From Prochlorococcus sp. AG-442-M23 (GTDB lineage: Bacteria > Cyanobacteriota > Cyanobacteriia > PCC-6307 > Cyanobiaceae), in assembly GCA_003209655.1 (NCBI GenBank), contig QCPW01000001.1, forward strand, positions 248,001 to 312,000: a stretch of DNA of 64,000 nt, written 5' to 3'. Position numbers and translations under genes: made by a program. A model generated the notes under the pieces. The model was given only the letters and a program-made list of their open reading frames with translations. It searched no databases and was not told the DNA's origin. Shown piece by piece: positions 37,213 through 50,292 of this stretch; positions within the stretch are counted from its first letter, which is position 1; each line of letters opens with the position of its first letter.

Positions 37213-39290
37213 TGAAAAACCAGGCTGATTGTTTTATCAATAGAGAATTAAGTTGGATCAATTTTAATAAAAGAGTTCTCCTGACCGGCATGGAAAAAGA
37301 TTATCAAATACTTGATAAAATTAAATTCTTTTCAATTTTCAGTAATAATTTAGACGAATTTTTTATGGTTAGAGTTGCTTCATTAAAAGCGCAAGTTGAT
37401 GCAGGAATTAGAAAAAAAAGTATTGATGGACTATCACCCAAAGAACAATTAAAAAAAATAAACAAAGAAGTAAAAAATCTTACAACCCTACAAGAAAACT
37501 ATTTAAATAATGAATTAAATTTTGAACTAAACAATCAGGGAATTTTTATTAAAAAATATAATGAGCTCAATGAAAATCAAAAAAGTTGGTGTGACAATTA
37601 TTTCCTATCTTCAATTTTTCCTTTATTGACACCATTAGTTGTAGATCCCGCCCATCCATTTCCTTTTATTAGTAATTTAAGTCTCAATTTAGCTGCTCTT
37701 ATTAATGATGGAGAACAATCTAAAAATCAGTTTGTAAGAATTAAAATCCCAACAAAAAATATTGGCAGATTTATACTCATTCCTAACGAAATTATTGAAA
37801 CTAAAGATGAGAAAAAACGCTATTTTATAACTGTTGAAGACTTAATTGGGAACAATATTAAAACCTTATTTAATGGGATGAACTGCCTCAGTTATTCTTT
37901 TTTTAGAGTAACAAGAGACGCAGATTTAGAATTAAAAGAACTTGAAGCTGACGATTTACTTCTAGCTGTCGAACAAAGCTTGCAAAAAAGAAGATTAGGC
38001 GGAGATGTAGTCAGGTTAGAGGTAGAAGAAGATATTCCACAAAATATTTTAAAATTACTTATTGAAAGTATTGAAATTACAGAAGAATATATTTACTTTT
38101 GCAAAAGCTTATTGGGCTTGGATGATTTGAATTATCTCACAAAAATTAATCGAGAAGATTTAAAAGAAAATTTATTAATTGGAAAAACTCATCCTTTATT
38201 AAAATCACTGGACAACTCTGAAAATAAAAATATTGACTCTATTTTTAGCATTCTTAGAAAACAAGATATACTTCTTCATCATCCATATGACCTATTCAAT
38301 ACTTCAGTTGAAGAATTTATCAATAAAGCTGCTGATGACCCCCTAGTATTGGCAATTAAAATTACTCTTTACAGAGTTTCTAAGGATTCTCCAATTATTG
38401 AAGCTTTAATGAGAGCTGCTGAAAATGGAAAAGAAGTAATGACTCTTGTTGAGCTTAAAGCAAGATTTGATGAAGACAATAATATTCAATGGGCTAAACA
38501 GCTTGAGCAGGCAGGAATACATGTTGTTTATGGAATACTAGGATTTAAAACACATACAAAGATTTCTTTGGTAGTTAGAAAAGAAAAAGGAAGGTTAAGA
38601 AATTATTTTCATATAGGAACCGGAAATTATAATTCTAATACTTCTCATTTTTATACAGACATAGGACTGCTTTCAACAGACCCTGATATCTCTTCAGACT
38701 TAATTGAATTGTTTAATTACTTGTCAGGATTTTCAAAGCAGAAGACTTATCAAAAATTATTAGTATCTCCAATGTCATTAAGAGAAAAATTTATCTTTTT
38801 AATAAATAGAGAAATTGAAAATTCAAAAAAAGGTGGTAAAGGTGAAATTATTGCAAAAATGAATTCATTAGTAGACCCCGAAATTATTCAATTACTTTAT
38901 TTGGCTTCTCAAACTGGAGTTCAAATTAAGCTTATTATAAGAGGAATTTGTTGTTTATATCCTCAAAGAAAGAATTTAAGTGAAAATATTACTGTAATCA
39001 GCATCATCGGTCATTTTCTTGAACATTCTAGGATTTTTTGGTTTTACAACGACAATAATCCAGAAGTTTTTATTGGAAGTGCAGACTGGATGAAAAGAAA
39101 TTTAGATAGAAGAATAGAAGCTGTTACACCCATAGAGGATTCAATGTTAAAAGCTCAACTTTATAATCTTCTACAAACTTACATTAGAGATAATTATTAC
39201 TCATGGGTAATGAATAAAGATGGTTTTTACGAAAAAAAGCAAGGGAATTCACACTTAAACCGCTCTCAAATTGATCTAATAAAAGATTAA
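37212..39290 (+). CDS. ppk: polyphosphate kinase 1
   Basis: Ppk1 reversibly polymerises ATP gamma-phosphate into polyphosphate, a phosphate store. The 692-residue protein starts NRELSWINFNKRVL and has LVELKARFDEDNNIQWAKQL and the phosphohistidine regions (HTKISLVVRKEK, HIGTGNYNSNTSHFYTDIGL). The C-terminal domain has FIGSADWMKRNLDRRIEAVTP. The ATG overlaps the stop of the MFS gene (TAATG). Coupling of polyphosphate synthesis to an exporter-like gene is a conserved-looking oddity, not explained by the sequence. Confidence 0.97.
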   Translation: MKNQADCFINRELSWINFNKRVLLTGMEKDYQILDKIKFFSIFSNNLDEFFMVRVASLKAQVDAGIRKKSIDGLSPKEQLKKINKEVKNLTTLQENYLNNELNFELNNQGIFIKKYNELNENQKSWCDNYFLSSIFPLLTPLVVDPAHPFPFISNLSLNLAALINDGEQSKNQFVRIKIPTKNIGRFILIPNEIIETKDEKKRYFITVEDLIGNNIKTLFNGMNCLSYSFFRVTRDADLELKELEADDLLLAVEQSLQKRRLGGDVVRLEVEEDIPQNILKLLIESIEITEEYIYFCKSLLGLDDLNYLTKINREDLKENLLIGKTHPLLKSLDNSENKNIDSIFSILRKQDILLHHPYDLFNTSVEEFINKAADDPLVLAIKITLYRVSKDSPIIEALMRAAENGKEVMTLVELKARFDEDNNIQWAKQLEQAGIHVVYGILGFKTHTKISLVVRKEKGRLRNYFHIGTGNYNSNTSHFYTDIGLLSTDPDISSDLIELFNYLSGFSKQKTYQKLLVSPMSLREKFIFLINREIENSKKGGKGEIIAKMNSLVDPEIIQLLYLASQTGVQIKLIIRGICCLYPQRKNLSENITVISIIGHFLEHSRIFWFYNDNNPEVFIGSADWMKRNLDRRIEAVTPIEDSMLKAQLYNLLQTYIRDNYYSWVMNKDGFYEKKQGNSHLNRSQIDLIKD

Positions 39291-39495
39291 AAAAAATTTA
39301 TTTTTATAACATTTTAGAAAATTTCTTAATATTTTTAAAAATTTTATATTTGTACAAAAACCAGTAATGGCAATAGCTTTACGCAAATAACGATAAAATA
39401 AATTTTTTTTGTCTTTAAAGTTTCAACGCAAAAGTAGTTTTTATCTCGATTTCAGTGCTAGCTTTTTAAAAAATCCATTTTAAGAGGCCAGGGTG

Positions 39496-40515
39496 ATGGG
39501 GATCCTTCTGGAATCTGGAAATAGTTCTTCAAAAAATAATTTTGAAGAGCCTAGATTACCAAACACTGCGGGTAAGACTCGCAAAACAAAACCAAGCGTA
39601 AGCGCTAAACAAAGCCAAAAAAAATCTGCAAGATTTGCTTCAGATTCTATAGGTCATTACCTTAGCAGTATAGGAAGAGTTCCACTTCTTACTGCGGCAG
39701 AAGAAATCGAGTTAGCACATCATGTTCAAAACATGAAAAAATTGCTGGAAACTCCTGAAATTGAAAGATCACCTCGAAATCGCCATCTTATAAAAATTGG
39801 GAAAAGAGCTAGAGATAGAATGATGGCTGCTAATTTAAGACTTGTTGTATCTGTTGCAAAGAAGTATCAAAATCAAGGTTTAGAGTTATTAGACTTGGTA
39901 CAAGAAGGTGCTATAGGCTTAGAAAGGGCAGTTGATAAATTTGATCCTGCAATGGGATACAAATTTTCTACTTATGCTTATTGGTGGATTAGACAAGGAA
40001 TGACTAGGGCAATTGATAATAGTGCCAGAACAATTCGATTACCAATTCACATAAGTGAGAAATTATCCAAAATGAGAAGAGTGTCTCGAGAATTATCCCA
40101 TAAATTTGGTAGGCAACCAACCAGATTAGAAATGGCAACCGCAATGGGTATTGAACAAAAAGATTTAGAAGACTTAATCTCTCAAAGTGCTCCATGCGCA
40201 TCTCTTGATGCACACGCAAGAGGCGAAGAAGATCGTAGTACTCTTGGTGAACTTATTCCCGATCCAAACGGTGAAGAGCCTATGGAGGGAATGGATAGAA
40301 CTATTCAAAAAGAACATTTAGGAACTTGGCTTGCACAGTTAAATGAAAGAGAGCAAAAAATTATGAAGCTTAGATTCGGACTAGATGGAGAGGAACCCCT
40401 AACCCTTGCAGAAATTGGCAGACAAATAAATGTATCAAGAGAAAGAGTTAGACAACTAGAAGCAAAGGCGATATTAAAACTTAGAGTTATGACCACGCAT
40501 CAAAAAGCAGCATAA
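39496..40515 (+). CDS. RpoD-like (group 2) sigma factor
   Basis: The protein from ATG 39496 has 339 residues. Regions 1.2 (DSIGHYLSSIGRVPLLTAAEE), 2 (LDLVQEGAIGLERAVDKF, FSTYAYWWIRQGMTRAID), 3 and 4 (EIGRQINVSRERVRQLEAKA, the -35-recognition helix-turn-helix) are complete, but the large acidic region 1.1 of principal sigma is replaced by a short basic leader (GKTRKTKPSVSAKQSQKK). This is the pattern of cyanobacterial group-2 sigma factors, which respond to stress or light. A GTG one codon earlier (39493) is less likely given AGAGG at 39483-39487. Confidence 0.9.
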   Translation: MGILLESGNSSSKNNFEEPRLPNTAGKTRKTKPSVSAKQSQKKSARFASDSIGHYLSSIGRVPLLTAAEEIELAHHVQNMKKLLETPEIERSPRNRHLIKIGKRARDRMMAANLRLVVSVAKKYQNQGLELLDLVQEGAIGLERAVDKFDPAMGYKFSTYAYWWIRQGMTRAIDNSARTIRLPIHISEKLSKMRRVSRELSHKFGRQPTRLEMATAMGIEQKDLEDLISQSAPCASLDAHARGEEDRSTLGELIPDPNGEEPMEGMDRTIQKEHLGTWLAQLNEREQKIMKLRFGLDGEEPLTLAEIGRQINVSRERVRQLEAKAILKLRVMTTHQKAA

Positions 40516-40520
40516 ATAAG

Positions 40521-41165
40521 TTGTTAAAATTTGGCTTTATTTTAATTTATATATGTATTCTCTTTTTAATATCAATACTTTATAAAAAGTTTAATAAAAA
40601 TAATAAAGAAGCAATTAGAAAAATCATTCATATTGGCATAGGACCTTTAATTCCTTTCGCTAAATTTTTAGATATAAATCAAACTTCTGCACTTTATTTT
40701 ACAGCTCTTGTTTCAGTATTAACTTTAATAAATTACAAATCTAAGTTATTTCCAACTATTGAGGATGTAGATAGGAAGAGTTATGGAACATTATTTTATT
40801 GTCTCAGTTTATTTATTTTGATTTACTTTTTTTGGAATAAAGATCCTACTTCTCTTTTCGCTGGTTTTTTTATAATGACATTTGGAGATGGCTTAGCGGG
40901 ATTAATAGGCAAAAACTCGCAATCCAAAAGTTGGTTAGTTTTAAACCAAAAAAAATCATTCTTTGGAACAATGACTATGTTCATTGCTAGCTTATTAGTT
41001 GTTTTTAGTTTAAGTTATTTCCAAAAATATTCTCTTAATATAAATATTTTTACCATTGCTTTTATTTCTACTGTTCTTGAGCAATTTAGTATTTTAGGAA
41101 TAGATAATTTTATTGTTCCAATTTCAGCAGCATTTTGCTTTAATTTTTTTATAACAGGTTTATAA
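40521..41165 (+). CDS. phytol/dolichol kinase-like membrane protein
   Basis: A 214-residue polytopic membrane protein with about six hydrophobic helices. RKIIHIGIGPLIPFAK, DRKSYGTLFYCLS and TFGDGLAGLIGK match the CTP-dependent polyprenol/phytol kinase family (VTE5, SEC59, diacylglycerol kinase of yeast type). It could recycle phytol from chlorophyll breakdown for tocopherol or chlorophyll reuse; this is inference from family. It starts with TTG (40521), five bases after the sigma-factor stop, suggesting translational coupling. Confidence 0.8.
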   Translation: MLKFGFILIYICILFLISILYKKFNKNNKEAIRKIIHIGIGPLIPFAKFLDINQTSALYFTALVSVLTLINYKSKLFPTIEDVDRKSYGTLFYCLSLFILIYFFWNKDPTSLFAGFFIMTFGDGLAGLIGKNSQSKSWLVLNQKKSFFGTMTMFIASLLVVFSLSYFQKYSLNINIFTIAFISTVLEQFSILGIDNFIVPISAAFCFNFFITGL

Positions 41166-41166
41166 A

Positions 41167-42234
41167 TTACATAATTGAATCATACAAATTAGCAAGTAAA
41201 TTTTTTGTTGTATCTATATTTATACAAGCATCAGTGATACTTCTTCCATATTCAAGATCTTTTATATTTGAAAGTTTTTGACTTCCCTCCTTAAGATGAC
41301 TTTCAAGCATAACTCCTAAAATATTTTTTTCGCCGTTTTTAATTTGACATGCCACATTTTTGAGAACATCAGATTGCTTCCTATAATCTTTATTTGAATT
41401 TCCATGACTACAATCGATCATAACCTTATAAGGAAGATTACTAGCTTTTAATTCAGAAGAAATACTGTTAACATGTGAATTTTCAAAGTTAACTCCTTTA
41501 GAGCCGCCCCTTAAAACTATATGACCATCTGGATTTCCAGTAGTATTTACAATAGAGGCATAACCTTGATCATTAACGCCTAAAAAATGATGAGATTTTG
41601 AAGCTGATTGCATCGCATTAATTGCTGTACCGAAAGAGCCATCCGTTCCATTTTTAAAACCTATTGGCATAGATAATCCTGATGCCATTTCTCTATGAGT
41701 TTGACTTTCAGTAGTCCTTGCTCCTATTGCTGTCCAACTTATCAAATCAGCAATATATTGTGGGACAATTGGATCTAACAATTCTGTAGCTGAAGGTATT
41801 CCTCGAGTTGCTAAATAAGATAATAAACTTCTAGCTCTTCGTAAACCTGTATTTATATCATATGAACCATCTAGATGCGGGTCATTTATTAACCCTTTCC
41901 AACCGATTGTAGTTCTCGGTTTTTCAAAATATACTCGCATTACAATTTCTAATTTATCCTTATAAATTTTTCTAAATTCATGAATATGTTCTGCATATTC
42001 TTTAGCAGCCTCAATATCATGTATTGAACATGGCCCCACTACGACTAAAACCCTTCGATCATTCTTATGTAAAATATTTTGTATTGATCTTCTTGTGTTA
42101 GAGACAGTATTAGCCGATGTATAATCCAAAGGTATATCATTATGAATTCTGCTGGGAGGTATTAATGGACGTGTCTCAACAACATGCAAATCAGATGTTT
42201 TTTCTACAGATTGATTATTGGATGAAGTCGTCAT
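41167..42234 (-). CDS. 3-deoxy-7-phosphoheptulonate synthase (class I, AroG-like)
   Basis: The enzyme condenses phosphoenolpyruvate and erythrose-4-phosphate, the first step of the shikimate pathway. The 355-residue protein has VVVGPCSIHDIEAAKEYA, MRVYFEKPRTTIGWKGLIND, IGARTTESQTHREMASG, and GGSKGVNFEN, the class I-alpha signature as in E. coli AroF/G/H. It has no fused chorismate mutase domain. Which aromatic amino acid inhibits it cannot be read reliably. It stops next to the kinase-like gene, tail-to-tail. Confidence 0.95.
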   Translation of the reverse strand: MTTSSNNQSVEKTSDLHVVETRPLIPPSRIHNDIPLDYTSANTVSNTRRSIQNILHKNDRRVLVVVGPCSIHDIEAAKEYAEHIHEFRKIYKDKLEIVMRVYFEKPRTTIGWKGLINDPHLDGSYDINTGLRRARSLLSYLATRGIPSATELLDPIVPQYIADLISWTAIGARTTESQTHREMASGLSMPIGFKNGTDGSFGTAINAMQSASKSHHFLGVNDQGYASIVNTTGNPDGHIVLRGGSKGVNFENSHVNSISSELKASNLPYKVMIDCSHGNSNKDYRKQSDVLKNVACQIKNGEKNILGVMLESHLKEGSQKLSNIKDLEYGRSITDACINIDTTKNLLANLYDSIM

Positions 42235-42331
42235 TGATTAATTAAGAAGTTTGAATATTGAAAAAAGCATTTATAAATACTCTCCTTATCAATATTAAAA
42301 ATAACAATAGATTAGGAATTACACCTCACAA

Positions 42332-44905
42332 ATGAAGAAATTGGAAACATTGCTCAAAGATTATCAAGATCATGTAGCTGAGAGAGCTACCAAAGGCATA
42401 CCTCCACTGCCTCTCAATGCAGCACAGACAAACGTTATTACACAACTATTAGAGCAAGAAAATGAATACGAAAGTGAATATTTACTAGATTTGCTTATAA
42501 ATCGAGTCCCACCAGGAGTAGATGAAGCTGCATACGTAAAAGCAAGCTGGCTTACAGCAATTGTGAATGGAGAAAAACATTGTAAATACATTAATCCTCA
42601 AAAAGCAATACAAATTTTAGGGACAATGATCGGAGGATATAACGTAAACTCGTTAATAGAAATACTAAAAAATAAAAACAATATACTAGCCAATGAAGCA
42701 GCGCAAGTTTTAAAGAATATTATCCTCGTATATGATGGTGCAAATGATATTTTTGATTTATCTCACAGTAATATCTATGCAAAAGAAGTTGTAAATAGTT
42801 GGGCAAACGCAGAATGGTTTACAACTAAAAATTCTCTTCCAAAAGAAATTGTATGTTTAGCATTCAAAATTGATGGAGAAACAAATACCGATGACTTATC
42901 TCCCGCAGTGCATGCAACATCTCGTCCAGACATACCACTACATTCATTATCTATGCTTGAATTCAAGAAGAAAAATGGACTAAAAATTCTTGAAGATCTT
43001 AAAAAACAACAAGTACAAATAGCGTATGTTGGAGATGTTGTTGGCACAGGAAGTTCAAGAAAATCTGCAATTAATTCTGTTATTTGGCACTTGGGGAACA
43101 ATATACCCTTTGTTCCTAATAAGAAAACTGGGGGGATAATTATTGGTAACAAAATAGCGCCAATTTTCTTTAATACAGCACAAGATTCTGGAGCGCTTCC
43201 TATTGAAACTGATGTATCTAATATTAATACTGGTGATTTACTTAAAATTTTGCCATATGAAGGTGTGATAAAAAAAATAGATAAAATTACAAATGCTGAA
43301 TTAGTAATTAGTCATTTCGAGTTGAACCCATCAACACTGACAGATGAAATTAAAGCTGGAGGGAGAATAAATCTTATGATTGGAAGATCTCTCACAGATA
43401 AAATTAGAAAGAAACTTGAATTACAACCCAGTGAAATTTTTATTCGTCCAAAAAATACAAAGAAAATAAATACTGGATTTACACAAGCGCAAAAAATAGT
43501 TGGTAAGGCATGTGGTCTAGAAGGAGTTCTCCCAGGCATGACATGTGAACCCATTATGACAACTGTTGGCAGCCAAGATACTACTGGTCCAATGACTAGA
43601 GATGAACTGAAAGAATTAGCTTGTTTAGGCTTTACTGCAGATTTAGTGATGCAAAGTTTTTGTCATACAGCTGCATATCCTAAACCAGTAGATTTAGTTA
43701 CCCATAAAGAATTACCTGATTTCATATCTCAAAGAGGTGGAGTAGCTCTTAAGCCAGGGGACGGTATAATTCATAGCTGGCTTAATAGAATGCTTCTCCC
43801 TGATACTGTTGGCACAGGTGGAGATAGTCATACAAGATTTCCTCTTGGCATTTCGTTCCCTGGAGGCTCGGGTATTGTTGCCTTCGCTGCAGCAATTGGA
43901 TCAATGCCATTAAATATGCCTGAATCTGTGCTTGTTAAATTCAAAGGAGAATTATTACCAGGAATTACTTTAAGAGACTTAGTAAATGCAATCCCTCTCT
44001 TCGCAATTAAAAAAGGACTCTTAACTGTTGCAAAAGCCAATAAGAAAAACATATTTAACGGAAAAATTATGGAAATAGAAGGTCTTCCTGATTTAAAACT
44101 CGAACAAGCATTTGAATTGACCGATGCAACCGCTGAACGCTCATGTGCTGGAAGCACAATACTTTTGTCACAAAAAACTGTAGAAGAATATTTAAAAAGT
44201 AACATCTGCCTCTTAGAAAAAATGATTGAGAGCAATTATGAAGATGCAAAATCTATCTCAAGAAGAATAAATGATATGAAAAATTGGTTAAAAAACCCCT
44301 CATTAATACAACCAGATACAAACGCTCAATATGAAGAAATAATTGAAATAGATTTAGCAAAAGTGACGCAACCTATAGTTGCGTGCCCTAATGATCCAGA
44401 TAACGTAAAGGAAATCATGGAGGTTGCGAATACAAATATTGACGAGGTTTTTATAGGTTCTTGCATGACAAATATTGGTCATTACAGAGCAGCTGCGAAA
44501 GTTCTTGAAGGTATACAAAATTTAAAGGCTAAATTATGGATATGTCCTCCTACAAAAATGGATGAAGATACTCTAAAAGTAGAGGGGTACTATAAAATAT
44601 TTGAAAATTGTGGTGCTAGATTAGAGTTACCAGGCTGTTCCTTATGTATGGGAAATCAAGCCAGAGTAGAAGAAGGATCTGTAGTATTTTCTACTAGTAC
44701 AAGAAATTTTGACAATAGACTTGGAAAAAATGCACAAGTATTTTTAGGAAGTGCTGAATTAGCAGCAGTTTGTGCACTTCTTGGAAGAATCCCTGAGATA
44801 GAAGAATATCAGGATATTACTAAAAATAAAATTAATCCTTATTCAGACGAACTTTATCGTTATCTTCAATTTGATGAAATATACAATTTCAGTTTGTCAA
44901 AGTGA
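42332..44905 (+). CDS. acnB: aconitate hydratase B
   Basis: AcnB interconverts citrate and isocitrate in the (branched) TCA cycle using a [4Fe-4S] cluster; it can also act as an RNA-binding regulator when the cluster is lost. The 857-residue protein has the AcnB domain order: N-terminal HEAT-like helices, a swivel domain (DGETNTDDLSPAVHATSRPD), then catalytic domains with DSHTRFPLGISFPGGSG-like residues and the cluster cysteines in GSCMTNIGHYR and PGCSLCMGNQA. It is followed by the ClC gene 9 bases later. Confidence 0.97.
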   Translation: MKKLETLLKDYQDHVAERATKGIPPLPLNAAQTNVITQLLEQENEYESEYLLDLLINRVPPGVDEAAYVKASWLTAIVNGEKHCKYINPQKAIQILGTMIGGYNVNSLIEILKNKNNILANEAAQVLKNIILVYDGANDIFDLSHSNIYAKEVVNSWANAEWFTTKNSLPKEIVCLAFKIDGETNTDDLSPAVHATSRPDIPLHSLSMLEFKKKNGLKILEDLKKQQVQIAYVGDVVGTGSSRKSAINSVIWHLGNNIPFVPNKKTGGIIIGNKIAPIFFNTAQDSGALPIETDVSNINTGDLLKILPYEGVIKKIDKITNAELVISHFELNPSTLTDEIKAGGRINLMIGRSLTDKIRKKLELQPSEIFIRPKNTKKINTGFTQAQKIVGKACGLEGVLPGMTCEPIMTTVGSQDTTGPMTRDELKELACLGFTADLVMQSFCHTAAYPKPVDLVTHKELPDFISQRGGVALKPGDGIIHSWLNRMLLPDTVGTGGDSHTRFPLGISFPGGSGIVAFAAAIGSMPLNMPESVLVKFKGELLPGITLRDLVNAIPLFAIKKGLLTVAKANKKNIFNGKIMEIEGLPDLKLEQAFELTDATAERSCAGSTILLSQKTVEEYLKSNICLLEKMIESNYEDAKSISRRINDMKNWLKNPSLIQPDTNAQYEEIIEIDLAKVTQPIVACPNDPDNVKEIMEVANTNIDEVFIGSCMTNIGHYRAAAKVLEGIQNLKAKLWICPPTKMDEDTLKVEGYYKIFENCGARLELPGCSLCMGNQARVEEGSVVFSTSTRNFDNRLGKNAQVFLGSAELAAVCALLGRIPEIEEYQDITKNKINPYSDELYRYLQFDEIYNFSLSK

Positions 44906-44914
44906 TCATGGATT

Positions 44915-46273
44915 ATGCCAAATCTTATAAAAGAAAATATTCAAAAAACCAGTAATAATTCTTCTCATAGCATCAAAAAATTATTAAGGCAAAGATCACT
45001 AGTAGTCGCATTTTCGCTCTTATTAACAGGTTTAGGAGCTTCAATAACAAGCATATCTTTTAAAACTGGAATCTACTTTATTAACAATTGGAGATTGGCG
45101 CTATTAGACCAATTCCCATCTATTACAGTTTTACCAATCTTTGGAGCTATTGGAGGAGCCATTGCAGGATATTTGATCAAAAATATTGCACCTGCTGCAA
45201 AAGGTTCTGGTGTGAGTCAAATCATGGGTTTCTTAAGACATAAAAAAGTGCCGATGAACATAAAAGTAGGGTTAGTAAAGCTCATCTCAGGAATTATCGC
45301 TATTGGTAGTGGATTCCCTTTGGGACCAGAAGGTCCATCGGTTCAAATGGGAGGATCGGTTGCTTGGCAAATGGCCAAATGGCTTAAAGCTCCTACAGCC
45401 TTCAGACGAGTAATCGTAGCAGCAGGTGGTGGTGCAGGAATAGCTGCAGTTTTTAGCGCTCCGCTGGGAGGGTTTGTTTATGCAATAGAAGAACTATTAA
45501 ACTCTGCTAGACCAGTAGTTTTGTTATTAGTAGTAATTACAACTTTCATCGCAGATTCATCTGCTGATATTATCCAAGCTTTGGGTTTAGATCCCAAAGC
45601 AGGAGGCTTTGATTTTAACCTCGGATTTTTGATTCAAAAAGAATATGATCCATCAGTTTTTTTCTTACCTATAGATTTTATTTACTTAGTTTTACTTGGA
45701 ATAATTATTGGGATCTTTGCAGAGGTGTACAGCAGATATGTTTTATTAATGCAAAATCTTGGAAAAAAGTGGTATAAAAACAAATTTGTTTTAAAAATGA
45801 GTATCTGTGGACTTATTTTAGGAAGTATCTATTCTTTTTTACCAAGCACATTTCATAATTTAGATGAATTACAAAAAATAATAGCTGAACAAAATACAAG
45901 TATAAGCATTGCTTTGTTAGCAGTTTTAGTATTATTTATTACCACAGGTTTAGCTGCAGCATCTGGAGCCCCGGGAGGATTGTTCTATCCAATGCTTACT
46001 TTAGGAGGGTCAATCGGACTAATAATGGGGAGCTGGGTAGAAACTGCAACAGGACATGCACCTAGTACATTCATTTTTGCAGGAATGGGAGCTTTCGTAG
46101 CAGGATGCTCAAGAACTCCAATAACAGCTATGTTTTTAGCTTTTGCCTTAACAAAAAATTTATTAATAATGAAACCTGTATTAATAAGCTGCATTGCCAG
46201 TTTCTTGATCGCAAGAGCTTTCAACGAAGAATCCATTTATGAAAGACAAATACAAATAGAATTAGAAGACTAG
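44915..46273 (+). CDS. ClC-family chloride channel or Cl-/H+ antiporter
   Basis: A 452-residue membrane protein with the three ClC selectivity-filter signatures in order: GSGVSQIMG, GSGFPLGPEGPSVQMGG (containing GPEGP with the gating glutamate) and GAPGGLFYPMLTLGG. About ten hydrophobic helices are visible, and there is no C-terminal CBS domain pair. Whether it is a channel or an exchanger would depend on the proton-glutamate, which I could not place. It sits in the acnB transcription unit and is tail-to-tail with purU, 10 bases apart. Confidence 0.93.
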   Translation: MPNLIKENIQKTSNNSSHSIKKLLRQRSLVVAFSLLLTGLGASITSISFKTGIYFINNWRLALLDQFPSITVLPIFGAIGGAIAGYLIKNIAPAAKGSGVSQIMGFLRHKKVPMNIKVGLVKLISGIIAIGSGFPLGPEGPSVQMGGSVAWQMAKWLKAPTAFRRVIVAAGGGAGIAAVFSAPLGGFVYAIEELLNSARPVVLLLVVITTFIADSSADIIQALGLDPKAGGFDFNLGFLIQKEYDPSVFFLPIDFIYLVLLGIIIGIFAEVYSRYVLLMQNLGKKWYKNKFVLKMSICGLILGSIYSFLPSTFHNLDELQKIIAEQNTSISIALLAVLVLFITTGLAAASGAPGGLFYPMLTLGGSIGLIMGSWVETATGHAPSTFIFAGMGAFVAGCSRTPITAMFLAFALTKNLLIMKPVLISCIASFLIARAFNEESIYERQIQIELED

Positions 46274-46283
46274 GGAAATATTG

Positions 46284-47138
46284 TCAGTCAAAAACAGCAG
46301 TTTTACTGTTATAAACAAAAACTTGATGATTTAGATGTAATCTAACGGCTCTTGCTAGAGCAATTCTCTCAATATCTCTTCCTTTTCTAATTAGATCATC
46401 CACTTCATCTCTATGGCTCACATTAACTGTGCATTGTTCTATTATTGGGCCTTCATCAAGATCTTCAGTAACATAATGGGCGGTAGCACCAATTAATTTA
46501 ACACCCCTATTCCATGCTCGATGATATGGCTGCGCCCCCTTAAATGCAGGTAAGAAAGAATGATGAATATTTATAATTGAAGAAAACTTTTTCAAAAAAG
46601 AGTCGCTCAAAATTTGCATATATTTGGCTAATACAACTAGATCGATTTTATATTCTTTTAACAAATATAGAATTTGATCTTCAATGTTAGATTTGTCAAA
46701 ATTAAAACTATCAATGTGCACAAATTTTGCATTAAAATCATTTGCAATTTGTTCAAGATCAGGATGATTTGAAATTATTAACGGCACCCTCATTTTAAGT
46801 TCACCATTTCTAACTCGCCAAAGTAAGTCAATCAAACAATGATTTTGTTTGCTCACGAAAATTGCAACATTTGGAATTTCATCTGAATAATTTACATTAA
46901 ATTTTCCATTTACTTCAGCTGCAATATTTTTAAATTGACTATAAATTTCATCTCTATTAAAAGATGGATTTTTACTATTCCATTCAATTCGACTAAGAAA
47001 CAGACCTGCATCTTGATCTGTATGATGATCCGAATGCTTTATATTGCCACCGTAATTTGAAATCCAACTTGTAAGTAAACTTACAAGACCAGGACGATCG
47101 GGACAAATGATTTTGAATATAATTGAAGGATGTTCCAA
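46284..47138 (-). CDS. purU: formyltetrahydrofolate deformylase
   Basis: PurU hydrolyses 10-formyl-THF to formate and THF, balancing one-carbon pools; with glycine cleavage it prevents THF trapping. The 284-residue protein has an N-terminal ACT domain (IFKICPDRPGLVSLLTSW-like region with PDRPGLVSLLT) and a formyltransferase-like domain with NIHHSFLPAFKGAQPYHRAW and GATAHYVTEDLDEGPIIEQ. The divergent neighbour is a glycine-oxidase-like gene, separated by 48 bases. Confidence 0.96.
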   Translation of the reverse strand: MEHPSIIFKIICPDRPGLVSLLTSWISNYGGNIKHSDHHTDQDAGLFLSRIEWNSKNPSFNRDEIYSQFKNIAAEVNGKFNVNYSDEIPNVAIFVSKQNHCLIDLLWRVRNGELKMRVPLIISNHPDLEQIANDFNAKFVHIDSFNFDKSNIEDQILYLLKEYKIDLVVLAKYMQILSDSFLKKFSSIINIHHSFLPAFKGAQPYHRAWNRGVKLIGATAHYVTEDLDEGPIIEQCTVNVSHRDEVDDLIRKGRDIERIALARAVRLHLNHQVFVYNSKTAVFD

Positions 47139-47186
47139 TAAAGTTTCTACTTTTTAATCAAATAATCAATAATATTTAATATATCA

Positions 47187-50233
<3,047 letters not shown>

Positions 50234-50292
50234 CTAAAACGAGGTGTGGTTCCCGAACAGATCACAATTTCTGTCCAAATATCTTTCTTAAA

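Noticed and set aside
43828-44249. Minus-strand ORFs of up to 135 codons inside acnB
   Set aside because: They lie wholly opposite conserved aconitase sequence and show no independent features.
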